A program made the translations under genes and the position numbers. Below, one piece after another: positions 63,979 through 64,000 of a DNA stretch of 64,000 bases. The notes beneath the pieces were generated by a model. It was not told the origin of the DNA, did no database searches, and was given only the letters and a program-made list of their open reading frames with translations. Numbering within the stretch: the first letter of the stretch is position 1; every line of letters begins with the position of its first letter. Origin of the DNA: Marinoscillum sp. 108 (GTDB taxonomy: Bacteria; Bacteroidota; Bacteroidia; Cytophagales; Cyclobacteriaceae); NCBI RefSeq assembly GCF_902506655.1, contig NZ_LR734815.1:1-64000 (forward strand), read 5' to 3'.

Positions 63979-64000
63979 GCTAGCAAGTTATGAGATGAGT

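Overview
The window is chromosomal DNA from a Bacteroidota bacterium, most likely a free-living or marine Cytophagales-type organism. The evidence is two SusC/SusD pairs, type IX secretion (T9SS) C-terminal sorting domains, a SprB-type gliding adhesin, PorE-like OmpA proteins, many lipoproteins with short lipoboxes, and moderate G+C. No RNA genes, insertion sequences, prophage or CRISPR arrays were found. Almost all genes lie on the minus strand; the exceptions are a pectinesterase at 37.6 kb and a block at 40.0-45.5 kb.

Region 1 (1-14.9 kb) is surface and envelope machinery. It holds the N-terminal 1626 residues of a giant repeat adhesin that runs off the left edge, and two PorE-like TPR/PD40/OmpA proteins. 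Between the latter lie a DUF2200 protein, an extended SDR oxidoreductase and an unannotated 36-residue membrane microprotein. A tightly overlapping four-gene operon (PKD protein, unknown secreted protein, kinase-less regulator-propeller sensor, OmpA protein) ends this region.

Region 2 (15.0-22.9 kb) is a uronate uptake and catabolic operon: kduI, kduD, uxaC, kdgK and a three-gene TRAP transporter. It closes with a clear terminator at 14.95 kb. A Nudix-fold transcription factor with a degenerate Nudix box sits just upstream, and a 7-bp-arm palindrome lies between it and kduI.

Region 3 (23.0-49.7 kb) is a pectin utilisation locus. It encodes SusC/SusD, a DUF4957/DUF5123-type surface lipoprotein, a three-repeat T9SS surface protein, PL1 and PL9 pectate lyases, an alpha/beta hydrolase esterase, two CE8 pectin methylesterases, a DUF4861 protein, two CE12 acetylesterases, a GH28 polygalacturonase, a GH105 unsaturated uronyl hydrolase, and uxaB/uxaA. 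A LacI-family regulator sits in the middle. Four copies of one 14-bp operator (consensus TGYAATCGWTTRCA) lie before susC, before DUF4861/lacI, before uxaB-uxaA-GH105, and immediately before the GH28-CE12-CE12-CE8 operon. Pectin would be de-esterified and cut at the surface, imported by SusCD, trimmed in the periplasm and carried into the cytoplasm, probably by the TRAP system. There it would be converted to 2-keto-3-deoxygluconate through UxaC/UxaB/UxaA (saturated galacturonate) or KduI/KduD (unsaturated products), then phosphorylated by KdgK. The final KDPG aldolase is not in the window.

Region 4 (49.9-64.0 kb) is a fructan, probably levan, utilisation locus: sugar MFS porter, SusC, SusD, DUF4960 glycan-binding lipoprotein, T9SS-exported GH32, lipoprotein GH32, a divergent GH32-like lipoprotein and fructokinase. 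Gene content resembles the Bacteroides thetaiotaomicron levan locus, but no regulator for it is visible here. Strong intra-operon hairpins at 56.37 and 50.79 kb probably tune expression of downstream genes.
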